IMG/VR virus record: IMGVR_UViG_3300022687_000002
Span: 1 to 48,227 of that record
Source of the DNA: a virus
DNA: 48,227 nt
Reading direction: 5' to 3' (one strand)
Below are positions 15,801 to 22,817 of this stretch, in pieces. Under the pieces are notes generated by a model that saw only the letters and a program-made list of their open reading frames with translations, was not told the DNA's origin and did no database searches. How positions within the stretch are numbered: the stretch's first letter is position 1; every line of letters begins with the position of its first letter. The translations under genes were made by a program, and so were the position numbers.

Positions 15801-15826
15801 ATTGGGACGATATACCGCCGATTTAG
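12812..15826 (+). CDS. Primase-helicase (zinc-binding primase plus D5/P4-type helicase)
   Basis: A 1004-aa replication protein. The N-terminal zinc-binding primase segment has Cys39, Cys42 and Cys59 (CPHCGGKDRF...WNC). A charged coiled-coil follows at about 105-145, then a Toprim-like region (RWVVGEGIENVCAWLAAE). The C-terminal SF3 helicase of the D5/P4 family has Walker A GSGANGKS at 732-739 and KELPQGEDLKENLVKEVTGG downstream. It should unwind the phage origin and prime replication, working with the phage clamp and SSB. It ends 10 bp before a block of iteron-like repeats, the probable site of action. Confidence 0.95.
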   Translation: MSEILDLFVERAREVTIGEAAPRLGLALKGRAAEQAMPCPHCGGKDRFAINTAKNKWNCRGGSTGGNDAIGMAAHIRGLDVGRRPEFLEACGAVLGEAVPDGAEQLSEERRAEIRAEADARAEKAEREAAARAREAGEFREKELAKCRGIYEAATLGLGTSPAALYVKARTGLPMSRMALLGVAGFADRLTYWHGRDERGNPRDLWCGPALVLPFVDGEGHLIGIHQTWIDMDNGPKFRPHLVCPEKGETLPTKKMRGSKKGGLLPVAGEMSASRWVVGEGIENVCAWLAAELDDDDALARATFYAAAGDIGNLAGAAARTGRFAHPHEKQVDAKGVTRPVMMPSPIPDPVRISEGFPLGPHVRELLFLGDGDSERVWTEAHMSRAESRARLISPGIDVATRWPPSGHDWAEQALLGDIGDAIAASKSPDPFSGASLGDETGAENADSGDGKGNGEFSPGREPDRPSLGDLVASCAVLDHSDTDNAKRLLKHFGTDLLVVTQSKAKSPFYAVWTGTHWDTDNGGPRSLALAQQLGDLIMMEVEHINPTPGEQAAIDAGSQFLEKPDDELGKPQIKAKRLAEDANKAWMKRRAGRASFAVGSKNLAKMNAMLSCGAPHIMRDPDHFNADRYSFATLNHTIRFARETVAVPAQSDAEEDGEAVRAVVAVREGHARADLITQLVPVDYDPKARCPRWEAFLTRMLPDAEVRKLVQIAFALGLVGVTVQKLFFHYGSGANGKSVAMEVICRLLGSASVTLPATSFIGESNTGGSASPDIARLYGRRFLRVKELPQGEDLKENLVKEVTGGEAITARDLHQGYFDFDPLFTPHMSGNGYPRITGMDNGIWRRMCVIHWPVQLTVDEQRDFEDVMAEFEVEFPGILNWMIEGMRMFLEEGLVIPEAVARATQDYRDEMDPTAAFCAACVRPSPCDKLTAKDFYHAYVNYTVDQGGKPISLTRFGLIMKRKFEREEGRTNHYLGIVLVDVPGDSGDPQTAPPGHWDDIPPI

Positions 15827-15835
15827 GCCAAATTC

Positions 15836-16082
15836 TGCACCAGTTTGCACCAGTAGCGCACCAGTTCGCGATAGTTTCCAAAGGGGGTTTGGGGGAATGA
15901 AAACAATGGCTTGCACCAGTCTGCACCAGTTTTGCCACCCCTATATGCGTGAGAGAAAACAGCGAAAGCAAAAAAGTCTAATGCGTATAGACCTCAAAAA
16001 CTGGTGCAAGTGGTGCATGCCATTGAAATATATATAGAAAAACTATCGCTTAAACTATCGCAAACTGGTGCAAACTGGTGCA
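15836..16082. other. Candidate replication origin: inverted arrays of 9-bp iterons
   Basis: TGCACCAGT occurs at 15836, 15846, 15857 (first base C), 15913 and 15923. Its reverse complement ACTGGTGCA occurs at 16001, 16010 (one mismatch), 16064 and 16074. Neighbours are spaced 9-11 bp, one helical turn. A second repeat, GCGATAGTTT, is at 15868 and inverted at 16040 and 16052. An AT-rich stretch (about 16022-16055) lies in the right arm. No convincing gene lies in 15827-16107. Position after the helicase and this symmetry suggest an origin; it could instead be a regulatory locus. Confidence 0.68.
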
Positions 16083-16107
16083 ATCGATCAAAACAGGATC
16101 AGACGCC

Positions 16108-16914
16108 ATGAAACAGATCGACATCATCAAGCTTCTCGAATGGGCCTATCGGAATGAACTGCCAAAGGCTGAGCGTGGCGGGCAGGGCCTGCGCGCCTCG
16201 GCGCCATCGTCCTGGGGAATGGTGGCGGACTTCGGTGTGCTGGGCACCGTGATCGATGCGCCGCTCAATCCCTATGGCGTCGTTGCCGTGGGCATGGATG
16301 AGGGTGATCCGCATCCTGACGCCCTGATCGTTGGTCATGCGGTTGCAAAGCTTGACGCCGTGCGCATCTCGATTGGAGATGGCTGGACACCATTCCCTGA
16401 ATGGGCAGACGCGGATGGGCTGGTGGCTGAAGCGGTCAGGCGGATCCGCCCGCGTCTCGCCTCGATGTCCGGCCAGGAGATCCAGGCCACGCTGATTGCC
16501 CGCGCCGTGCTTGGCCGCAAGCCGGACTGGCGAGGAGATGAGCCGCGCAGGACGATGGTGATGCGTGGCGGCACGCCTGCCTGGTTCGTCAAGGTGCCGG
16601 GTCACGATGCCTATGGCCGCCCTGCCGAGCATGAGCAGGACGGGTTCAACCCGAAGAGCCGCCGGCCTCGCCCCGGCGCCTATCGCAAATATCGCCTGAC
16701 CGATGATGTGGCGGGCCTCGCAATCGACCGGTTTCGCCGCACGCTGTGGGCCTTGGCGGTTCGCCATGTGGCGCATCAGGTGGCGAGCGGCGCGCATGGC
16801 CATCTTTCAGGCCATCAACTGACCGGCGAGGTGCCCACGCTCGCGCCCTGGGCTGTTGTCGCCGGGCTCGGCGGGCAGGGGGACCCCTTCCACTCTGTGT
16901 CGCTATTTTCTTGA
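16108..16914 (+). CDS. Conserved phage protein after the origin region
   Basis: A 268-aa protein starting MKQIDIIKLLEWAYRNELPK. The C-terminal half has a basic, tyrosine-rich turn (RPRPGAYRKYRLTDDVAGLA) and a helix with WALAVRHVAHQV. No catalytic motif is visible. The ATG at 16078 in the same frame would run into the last iterons, so 16108 is preferred. It is followed by a strong terminator, so it closes the early rightward transcript. Function unknown. Confidence 0.72.
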   Translation: MKQIDIIKLLEWAYRNELPKAERGGQGLRASAPSSWGMVADFGVLGTVIDAPLNPYGVVAVGMDEGDPHPDALIVGHAVAKLDAVRISIGDGWTPFPEWADADGLVAEAVRRIRPRLASMSGQEIQATLIARAVLGRKPDWRGDEPRRTMVMRGGTPAWFVKVPGHDAYGRPAEHEQDGFNPKSRRPRPGAYRKYRLTDDVAGLAIDRFRRTLWALAVRHVAHQVASGAHGHLSGHQLTGEVPTLAPWAVVAGLGGQGDPFHSVSLFS

Positions 16915-16966
16915 CGTGCGACCAAAACTTGACAATGGTCATCTCACCCTGAAAAGGACAAATCAG

Positions 16967-16994
16967 ACCCGCTGGCAACCCCGGCGGGTTTTTT
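16967..16994 (+). terminator. Intrinsic terminator between early and late regions
   Basis: A 9-bp stem ACCCGCTGG/CCGGCGGGT with one T.G pair, loop CAACC, followed by a run of six T. It sits between the last early gene and the first packaging-region gene and is the clearest terminator in the window. Confidence 0.88.
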
Positions 16995-17010
16995 CGTTGG
17001 AGATCCCCGC

Positions 17011-17562
17011 GTGGCTGGCGCTCAACTGAAGATCGACGCAAGCGACTTCCGCGTCCTCGGCGCAGCCATCCACCGCCTGCCGGCAGAGTTGAAGGCAAAA
17101 GCCTTTCGGTCTGCAGTCAATCATACCGGCAAGAAGGCCCGCACACAGATCGCGCGGCTCGCCGCAAAATACGCGGGCCTGCCCTATCGCTTCACGCGCG
17201 ATGCATCGCAAATGCGTCTGACCGGTGATGATGTCGAGATCAAGCTCCGCTCGCGCTGGATATCGCTGGCGCAACTCGGGCCACGGCAGACCCGCAAGGG
17301 TGTAAGTGTTCGCGGTCGCGGATCATATGCCAGCGCATTCATTGCCTGGTCCAAAATATCCGGTGGTCAGGCAGTCCTGATCAGGAAGGGCTCGGCGCGC
17401 ACACCTGTCCGCGAGCTCTATGCAGCCAACCCGGCTCACGCCATGGGTGCTGACCGTCACGGTGAGTTCCAGCGGATGGCCGAAGAGATCATGGCTCGAG
17501 ACTTCTCGCCGCGACTTCTCCATGAAATCAGCCGTCGTCTCGCCCGCCTCTCTGGCGGCTGA
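17011..17562 (+). CDS. Minor tail protein Z-like protein
   Basis: A 183-aa basic protein with GTG start (GGAG 9 nt upstream). RLPAELKAKAFRSAVNHTGK followed by KARTQIARLAAKYAGLPYRF matches the prophage minor tail protein Z (gpZ/HK97 gp10-like) pattern, a component of the head-tail interface or tail completion. It lies upstream of the terminase rather than in the tail cluster, which is unusual. It is the first gene after the terminator. Confidence 0.68.
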   Translation: MAGAQLKIDASDFRVLGAAIHRLPAELKAKAFRSAVNHTGKKARTQIARLAAKYAGLPYRFTRDASQMRLTGDDVEIKLRSRWISLAQLGPRQTRKGVSVRGRGSYASAFIAWSKISGGQAVLIRKGSARTPVRELYAANPAHAMGADRHGEFQRMAEEIMARDFSPRLLHEISRRLARLSGG

Positions 17563-17677
17563 CCGACCTCGAAGAGTGCATGACACAAGGCCGATGGCCA
17601 TGGGTCCTTCCCCCCTCCCAAGCGACGCGGGGCGGGACGACCCCGAAATTTCGCTAGGATTTTGAATTGAAAAGCCG

Positions 17678-17723
17678 GGTTGCGACGGTTGCGGCGGTTG
17701 CGGCTTTGGCGTTGCGGGTTGCG
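17678..17723 (+). repeat. GGTTGCG repeats before the terminase genes (possible packaging site)
   Basis: GGTTGCG occurs at 17678, 17687, 17696 and 17717, with a partial copy (CGTTGCG) at 17710. The first three are 9 bp apart. The block lies 36 bp before the small-terminase ATG. Repeats next to terS are often its DNA recognition site (pac or cosB). Function is inferred from position. Confidence 0.5.
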
Positions 17724-17758
17724 CACAAATGGAAAGGGTGCCGGATCACGGCGATGAT

Positions 17759-18388
17759 ATGAGCGACGGTGTTTGGCTGACGGTTTCCGAGATTGCGAGG
17801 CGCAAGGGCGTTTCGCATCAGGCGGTTTCCAAGCGCGTGAAATCGCTCGAGGCCGACGGCAAGGTGACCCCGAAGCGCGAAGGTAAGAAGACGCTCGTCG
17901 ACCTGGTCGAATATGACCGGGCCGTCGGAGACTTCGGTGACGCGACCCGCGAGGCCGCCGCTGAGACTGTCCGCGCGACCAAGCAGGAGCCACCGGCCGT
18001 CAAGGCCAGCCATCTGCCCGACGGCATGCGCGACGCGCAGCTTGAGCGGGTGCGTTACGAGGCCCGGATGAAGGCCCTCGACTATGCCGAGCGGACCGGC
18101 CAGCTTGTGCCGGTGTCCGGCCCCGGAGGCGTCGAGGATGCGATGGTCGTTGCCGCCGAGAAGATCCTCTCGGTGCTCGATCTCACGCTTCGCGCGACAC
18201 CCGGCATCGTCGCTGCAGCGCGCGAGGGTGAGCCAGCGGCAAGGCGCGAAATCAAGAAGGTCATCCATGCCCAGCGCATGGCGATTGGCGAGGCCATGCG
18301 GCTTTTGGCCGATGAAGGCCGCAAGGTCGAAGCAGATGGCGGATTAGCCGCCGATATCGATGTCGATCTTTTCCAGGGAATGATCTGA
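17759..18388 (+). CDS. terS: Terminase small subunit (putative)
   Basis: A 209-aa protein. Residues 1-50 form a winged helix-turn-helix (WLTVSEIARRKGVSHQAVSK) fit for recognising the packaging site. A linker leads to a long helical region (about 85-190), which in small terminases builds the ring and contacts the large subunit. It overlaps the large-terminase start by one base. The ATG at 17759 begins directly before the HTH; the one at 17729 adds ten residues. Confidence 0.78.
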   Translation: MSDGVWLTVSEIARRKGVSHQAVSKRVKSLEADGKVTPKREGKKTLVDLVEYDRAVGDFGDATREAAAETVRATKQEPPAVKASHLPDGMRDAQLERVRYEARMKALDYAERTGQLVPVSGPGGVEDAMVVAAEKILSVLDLTLRATPGIVAAAREGEPAARREIKKVIHAQRMAIGEAMRLLADEGRKVEADGGLAADIDVDLFQGMI

Positions 18389-20391
18389 TGCAAGTGACGT
18401 TGAAGCGCGCACCGCTGGTGATCGTCGCCGGGGTTCTCGCTGCGCTGATCACGCCTCCACCCCTGATGACTCCCTCCGCGCTTGCCGCCGAGATCATGAC
18501 TGTGGCCGACGGTCCGCGCGCGGGCGAACTTTGGGATCCGAACGAGACCCCCTACATCGTCGAGCCACTGGATCTGATGGCGCCTGGTTCCGGCGTCAAC
18601 GAGATCGCGGTGAGGAAATCCGCGCAGACCGGGTTCACGACCATGCTCCTGGCTGCGGCTGCCTATATCATCGATCGGGATCCGTGCCGGGCAATGATCG
18701 TGCAGCCGACATCAGGGGCACTGTCGGATTTCAACAAGGACAAGCTGACGCCGACGCTCGAGCAGTCGCCGGTCCTTGCAGCAAAGATCAAGTCGCAGAC
18801 CAGCCGCTCGGGCGACGCATCGACCGTCACGTCGAAGCGGTTTCAGGGCGGCTCGATCACACTCGCAATCGCCAACTCGGCGGCAGACCTTCGGTCGAAG
18901 ACCGTCAAGGTGGCGCTTTGCGACGAAATCGACGAGTACCCGGACGATCTCGACGGTCAGGGCGACCCGATGGCAATGATCGAAGCGCGTCAGGAATCGT
19001 TCCTGATGTCGGGCGAGTGGCTTCGCGCTTACGTCTCGACGCCAACCGTCAAGGCGGTATCTCGGATCGACGCGCAATGGGAGCGATCGGACAAGCGTTT
19101 CTGGCACATGCCGTGCCCGGGCTGCGGAGAAATGTTCCGTTTCGAGTTTGATCGGAAATATTTCAGGTTCAAGGCGGACTGGCCGCATGAAGCGCACTAT
19201 GCGACGCCGTGCTGCGGTTCGATCATCGAGGACGCCGACAAGGTGGCCGTCATGAAGCGCGGCCGCTGGATTGCCACTGACCCGCGTCCTGGTGCCATCC
19301 ATGGCTATCACTTCGACGCGCTGTCATCGCCGTTCGTGCCATTCGACAAGATCGCTTCGCGGTTCGTCGGAGCCGAGGGCGACCCGATGAAGATGAAGGC
19401 GTTCTACAATCTGACACTCGGTCTCGCCTACGAAATGAAAGGCGACGCGCCGGATCATGTACGTCTGATGGAACGCCGCGAGAAGGATCTCAAGCGCGGA
19501 TATATCCCCGCGCGAGGCTTGATCCTCACCGGGTCCGCCGACGTGCAAATGAATGGCATCTGGTATGAAATTGTCGCCTGGGCGTCGAACCGGGAGAACT
19601 GGACGGTCGACGCCGGCTATATCGACGGCGCGACCGATGATCCTCACGGCGGTGCGTTCGTCAAGCTCGAGGAAATCCGCCAGACGCAATGGCCGGATGC
19701 CTTTGGCGGCGCTCGCACGGTTGATAGCTTCGGCGTCGATTCGGGCTATCGCAGCCATGTGGTTTACACCTGGGTTCGCGGCAAGGCGGCGACGTTCGCA
19801 CTCAAGGGCATCGACGGATGGTCAAAACCAGCGCTGGGCGCGCCAACGCCGGTCGACATCAATTTCAACGGCCAGCGGGTTCGCCGTGGCGCCATGGTCT
19901 GGGGTGTCGGCACCTGGCCGCTCAAGGGGGCGATCTACGCGGATCTGCGCAAAGAGGGGGTCGCCGCCGGCAAGGATGAGGACCCCGCCGGCTATGGCCA
20001 TTTCGGCGACTGGATGGATGAGGTCTATTTCCGTCAGATCACATCAGAGTACCTGTCAAACGAGAATTATCGCGGCCGGGTCCGTCGGGTGTGGAAAGTT
20101 CGGAACGGAGAGGAAAACCACCTCTTTGACTGCCGCGTCTACAATTATGCGCTGGCGGATTATCTTGGCGTTTCGCGAATGACGGCCGAACAATGGGCAA
20201 CGCTCGCCGGCCGCCGGGGCGTGCCGCAGGAGGTTGCGAACCCGGACATGTTCGCGCCGGAGCCAGTGAAGGTGGCAAACGCGGCGCCTGTTGCGGCCAA
20301 ACCCTCGGCGGTTGAAGCGGCCCCGCGGCCAACTCTTAGCGACGACCAGGACGCCTGGATATCGAATGCAACCGGATGGTGGGACGACTGA
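18388..20391 (+). CDS. terL: Terminase large subunit, GpA family
   Basis: A 667-aa packaging motor. The Walker A variant RKSAQTGFTT is at residues 76-85, Walker B VALCDEIDEYP begins at about 175, and a zinc-ribbon-like pair (Cys243/Cys246 with Cys275/Cys276) follows. The C-terminal half (LTGSADVQMNGIWYEIVAW, VDSFGVDSGYRSHVVY) carries the RNase-H-fold nuclease with acidic residues. It belongs to the lambda gpA family, which normally makes cohesive ends. It cuts and pumps DNA into the prohead through the portal encoded two genes downstream. Confidence 0.96.
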   Translation: MQVTLKRAPLVIVAGVLAALITPPPLMTPSALAAEIMTVADGPRAGELWDPNETPYIVEPLDLMAPGSGVNEIAVRKSAQTGFTTMLLAAAAYIIDRDPCRAMIVQPTSGALSDFNKDKLTPTLEQSPVLAAKIKSQTSRSGDASTVTSKRFQGGSITLAIANSAADLRSKTVKVALCDEIDEYPDDLDGQGDPMAMIEARQESFLMSGEWLRAYVSTPTVKAVSRIDAQWERSDKRFWHMPCPGCGEMFRFEFDRKYFRFKADWPHEAHYATPCCGSIIEDADKVAVMKRGRWIATDPRPGAIHGYHFDALSSPFVPFDKIASRFVGAEGDPMKMKAFYNLTLGLAYEMKGDAPDHVRLMERREKDLKRGYIPARGLILTGSADVQMNGIWYEIVAWASNRENWTVDAGYIDGATDDPHGGAFVKLEEIRQTQWPDAFGGARTVDSFGVDSGYRSHVVYTWVRGKAATFALKGIDGWSKPALGAPTPVDINFNGQRVRRGAMVWGVGTWPLKGAIYADLRKEGVAAGKDEDPAGYGHFGDWMDEVYFRQITSEYLSNENYRGRVRRVWKVRNGEENHLFDCRVYNYALADYLGVSRMTAEQWATLAGRRGVPQEVANPDMFAPEPVKVANAAPVAAKPSAVEAAPRPTLSDDQDAWISNATGWWDD

Positions 20392-20591
20392 TGGCCTGGA
20401 CACAGACAGACCTCGACAAGATCAGCGCCGCTATTGCATCCGGAGCAAAGCGCGTGCGGTTTCAGACCCATGAGGTGGAGTATCAGAGCGTCGCCGAGAT
20501 GTTGAAGGCCCGTGACCTGATTGCGGCGGAGCTCAATCCATCAAGCGACCTGGGCGGAGCAATGTTTGCCCAGTATGGGAGCGACTACTGA
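20391..20591 (+). CDS. gpW-like head-tail joining protein
   Basis: A 66-aa protein. MAWTQTDLDKISAAIASGAK followed by VEYQSVAEMLKARDLIAAEL is the pattern of lambda gpW, the small protein that closes the portal and lets the tail attach. It lies between the large terminase and portal as in lambda, and overlaps both by one base. Confidence 0.88.
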   Translation: MAWTQTDLDKISAAIASGAKRVRFQTHEVEYQSVAEMLKARDLIAAELNPSSDLGGAMFAQYGSDY

Positions 20592-22123
20592 TGAACATCG
20601 TCGATAAGGCCATAGCCTATTTTGCGCCGAACGCTGGCGTTAGGAGAGCCGGCGCCCGTCAACTGCTTGAGCAGACAGAGAAGCGCGAATACGCGGCTGC
20701 AGGATCGGGGCGACGGAACTCCGGATGGCGCGGACGTAACACCTCGGCGGCGACAGAGGTCTCCGGCTCGCTATCGTTTCTCATGGCGCGGTCGCGCGAG
20801 TTCGTGCGCAACAGCTGGCAAGGACAACGAATCCTCGACGTGCTGACTTCGCACGTCATCGGCACCGGCATCATGACCGTTCCCAATACCGGTTCTGACC
20901 GAATTGACAGGATCTATCGTCTGGCTCGTGAGGAATGGGAGGAAAACAGCGATGTTGAGGGCGTTCTCGATTACGGCGGGCAGCAGGCCATGGCGCTGCG
21001 GTCGATGGCAGAATGCGGCAACAGTGTCATTCGCCATTTGACGGACAGCAACCAGGACACGCGCCGGCGCATCGTGCCGCTTCGCCTACAGGGTATTGAG
21101 GGCGACCAGATCGACACGTCGCGTGACACCTTGTCGGGTGTGACGAGAAACGCTGATGGGGAGCGTGTGCGACTCGGCGTGAAGTTGGGCGAATGGAACG
21201 AGCGCCAGGGGATGTACCTTCACAAGATGCACCCGGGTGAACAGGGTGTTGCGAACGTGGAAGCTTCGACGCTGGTTGAGTGGAACGATCTTTGCCATCT
21301 CTACCGGCCTCTCCGATTTGGGCAATTGCTTGGCGTGCCTGTCTTTGCGCCCATCCTGATGACCGGCCGCGACATACAGGATCTTATGGACGCTGCGATT
21401 GTCCAGCAGAAGGTGCAGGCCAGTTTTGCCGGGTTTCTCCGGCGTGCACCCGGCGAAGCCAACCCCTTCGCGACTGAAAAAACGGACGGCGCCGACGGCA
21501 AGTCGCAGACTGTGACCCAGATCAGGCCGGGGCAAATACAGGACATTGGAGACAGCGAAATCGTATTCTCGAATCCGTCGGGAACGTCCGTTTTCGGTGA
21601 GGCCTATCTGGCTGGAATGATGGCCATGGCGGCTGGAGCGGGTCTGACATATGACCAGCTTACGGGCGATCTACGGCAGGCGAACTATTCGAGCCTTCGG
21701 GCTGGCAAGATCGAGTTCCGCCGCCTGGTGGAACAGATGCAATGGCACATGGTGGTGCCGATGATATGCCGCCCGGTGGATCGCAAGTTCGAGGAGATGG
21801 GCCTCATGTCCGGTGTTCTGCCTAGGCGGAAGGGCGGATATCGCGTCGACTACGTGATGCCAGCCGTCGAGCCGATCGATCCCAAGAAGGATATGGAGGC
21901 GGATATTCTTGCTGTCCGATCAGGGCGGATGTCGCCACAGGAATTCATTTCGGCGTGGGGGAGGGACTGGCGCAAGGTCGTCACCGACTTCGATGCCTTC
22001 TTCAACTTCTGCAACCAGAACGCTTTGGAGGGTCTGATGTTCGACATCGACCCCAGGCGACCGGCGAATGGCGGTGTCAATGCGCCGCGGGCAGACCAGA
22101 CAGGAGCAACCGACAATGGCTGA
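20591..22123 (+). CDS. Portal protein, lambda family
   Basis: A 510-aa protein with the lambda-family portal signature: an N-terminal basic region, FVRNSWQGQRILDVLTSHVI, IRLRLQ-type strands, PVFAPILMTGRDIQDLMDAA and GLTYDQLTGDLRQANYSSLR. Twelve copies should form the vertex channel for DNA entry and exit. It is tightly packed between gpW and the protease, with an 8-nt overlap to the latter. Confidence 0.95.
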   Translation: MNIVDKAIAYFAPNAGVRRAGARQLLEQTEKREYAAAGSGRRNSGWRGRNTSAATEVSGSLSFLMARSREFVRNSWQGQRILDVLTSHVIGTGIMTVPNTGSDRIDRIYRLAREEWEENSDVEGVLDYGGQQAMALRSMAECGNSVIRHLTDSNQDTRRRIVPLRLQGIEGDQIDTSRDTLSGVTRNADGERVRLGVKLGEWNERQGMYLHKMHPGEQGVANVEASTLVEWNDLCHLYRPLRFGQLLGVPVFAPILMTGRDIQDLMDAAIVQQKVQASFAGFLRRAPGEANPFATEKTDGADGKSQTVTQIRPGQIQDIGDSEIVFSNPSGTSVFGEAYLAGMMAMAAGAGLTYDQLTGDLRQANYSSLRAGKIEFRRLVEQMQWHMVVPMICRPVDRKFEEMGLMSGVLPRRKGGYRVDYVMPAVEPIDPKKDMEADILAVRSGRMSPQEFISAWGRDWRKVVTDFDAFFNFCNQNALEGLMFDIDPRRPANGGVNAPRADQTGATDNG

Positions 22124-22736
22124 GATTATTCGCCTGCCGAAAATGCAGCGGGACGCGGAGATCCGCGCCTCCTCCTATGATGAGCAGGACAACACGATAG
22201 AGGTAGTCTGGACAACGGGATCCACGGGCCGCCGGGTGACTTGGATGGATGGCGAGTTTGATGAAGAGCTCGTCGTCGATGACAAGTCCGTGCGCATGGA
22301 TAGGCTCAATGCCGGAGCACCATTCCTGGACACGCACAATCGTTTTGGCCTCGATGCGGTTCTTGGTTCGGTGGTCGCCGGCTCGGCAAGGATTATCAAC
22401 GGAACCGGAACGGCGCGGATCATGCTTTCCAGGGCCTCCGACGCGGTGGACCGGGTTTCGAAAATCATCGAGGGCACGGTGAGAAACGTCTCCGTGGCCT
22501 ACAAGATTCATGGCGTCGAAAAATCGCAGCGTGAAGGAAAGGTTCCTCTGCACCGCGTGATCGACTGGGAGCCGATGGAGATCTCGGCGGTCCCGATCGG
22601 ATTTGACCCCGGCGCTCAGGTTAGAAGTGCGGACGAAGACGAGCTTTACGCATGCCGTGTCGAGCATTCGATCGGAGACCGCAACACTGTGCGGCGCATG
22701 ATGATGCAGATGCGCCAGAAACAATTTGTCGGGTAG
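22116..22736 (+). CDS. Prohead maturation protease
   Basis: A 206-aa serine protease of the caudovirus prohead family. AGAPFLDTHNRFGLDAVLGS contains the likely catalytic His74, and RNVSVAYKIHG the likely Ser126. The ATG at 22116 lies within the portal gene end. In many related phages this domain is fused to the capsid protein; here it is separate, 81 bp before the capsid gene. It should remove the scaffold part of the capsid protein. Confidence 0.88.
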   Translation: MAEIIRLPKMQRDAEIRASSYDEQDNTIEVVWTTGSTGRRVTWMDGEFDEELVVDDKSVRMDRLNAGAPFLDTHNRFGLDAVLGSVVAGSARIINGTGTARIMLSRASDAVDRVSKIIEGTVRNVSVAYKIHGVEKSQREGKVPLHRVIDWEPMEISAVPIGFDPGAQVRSADEDELYACRVEHSIGDRNTVRRMMMQMRQKQFVG

Positions 22737-22817
22737 CGCTAGGCGCTGCTGTCAAACCCGCCTTGTGCGGTGCCCTAAACCAGCCCCTGGGCCAGGCAAT
22801 CACTAAAGGAAACCATC

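Noticed and set aside
15836-16082. CRISPR array
   Set aside because: Repeats are 9 bp, in both orientations and with spacers of 1-3 bp within pairs; no cas genes are present.
18388-18490. Signal peptide on the large terminase
   Set aside because: The hydrophobic N-terminus is broken by prolines and lies where GpA terminases have their N-terminal helix; there is no reason for export.
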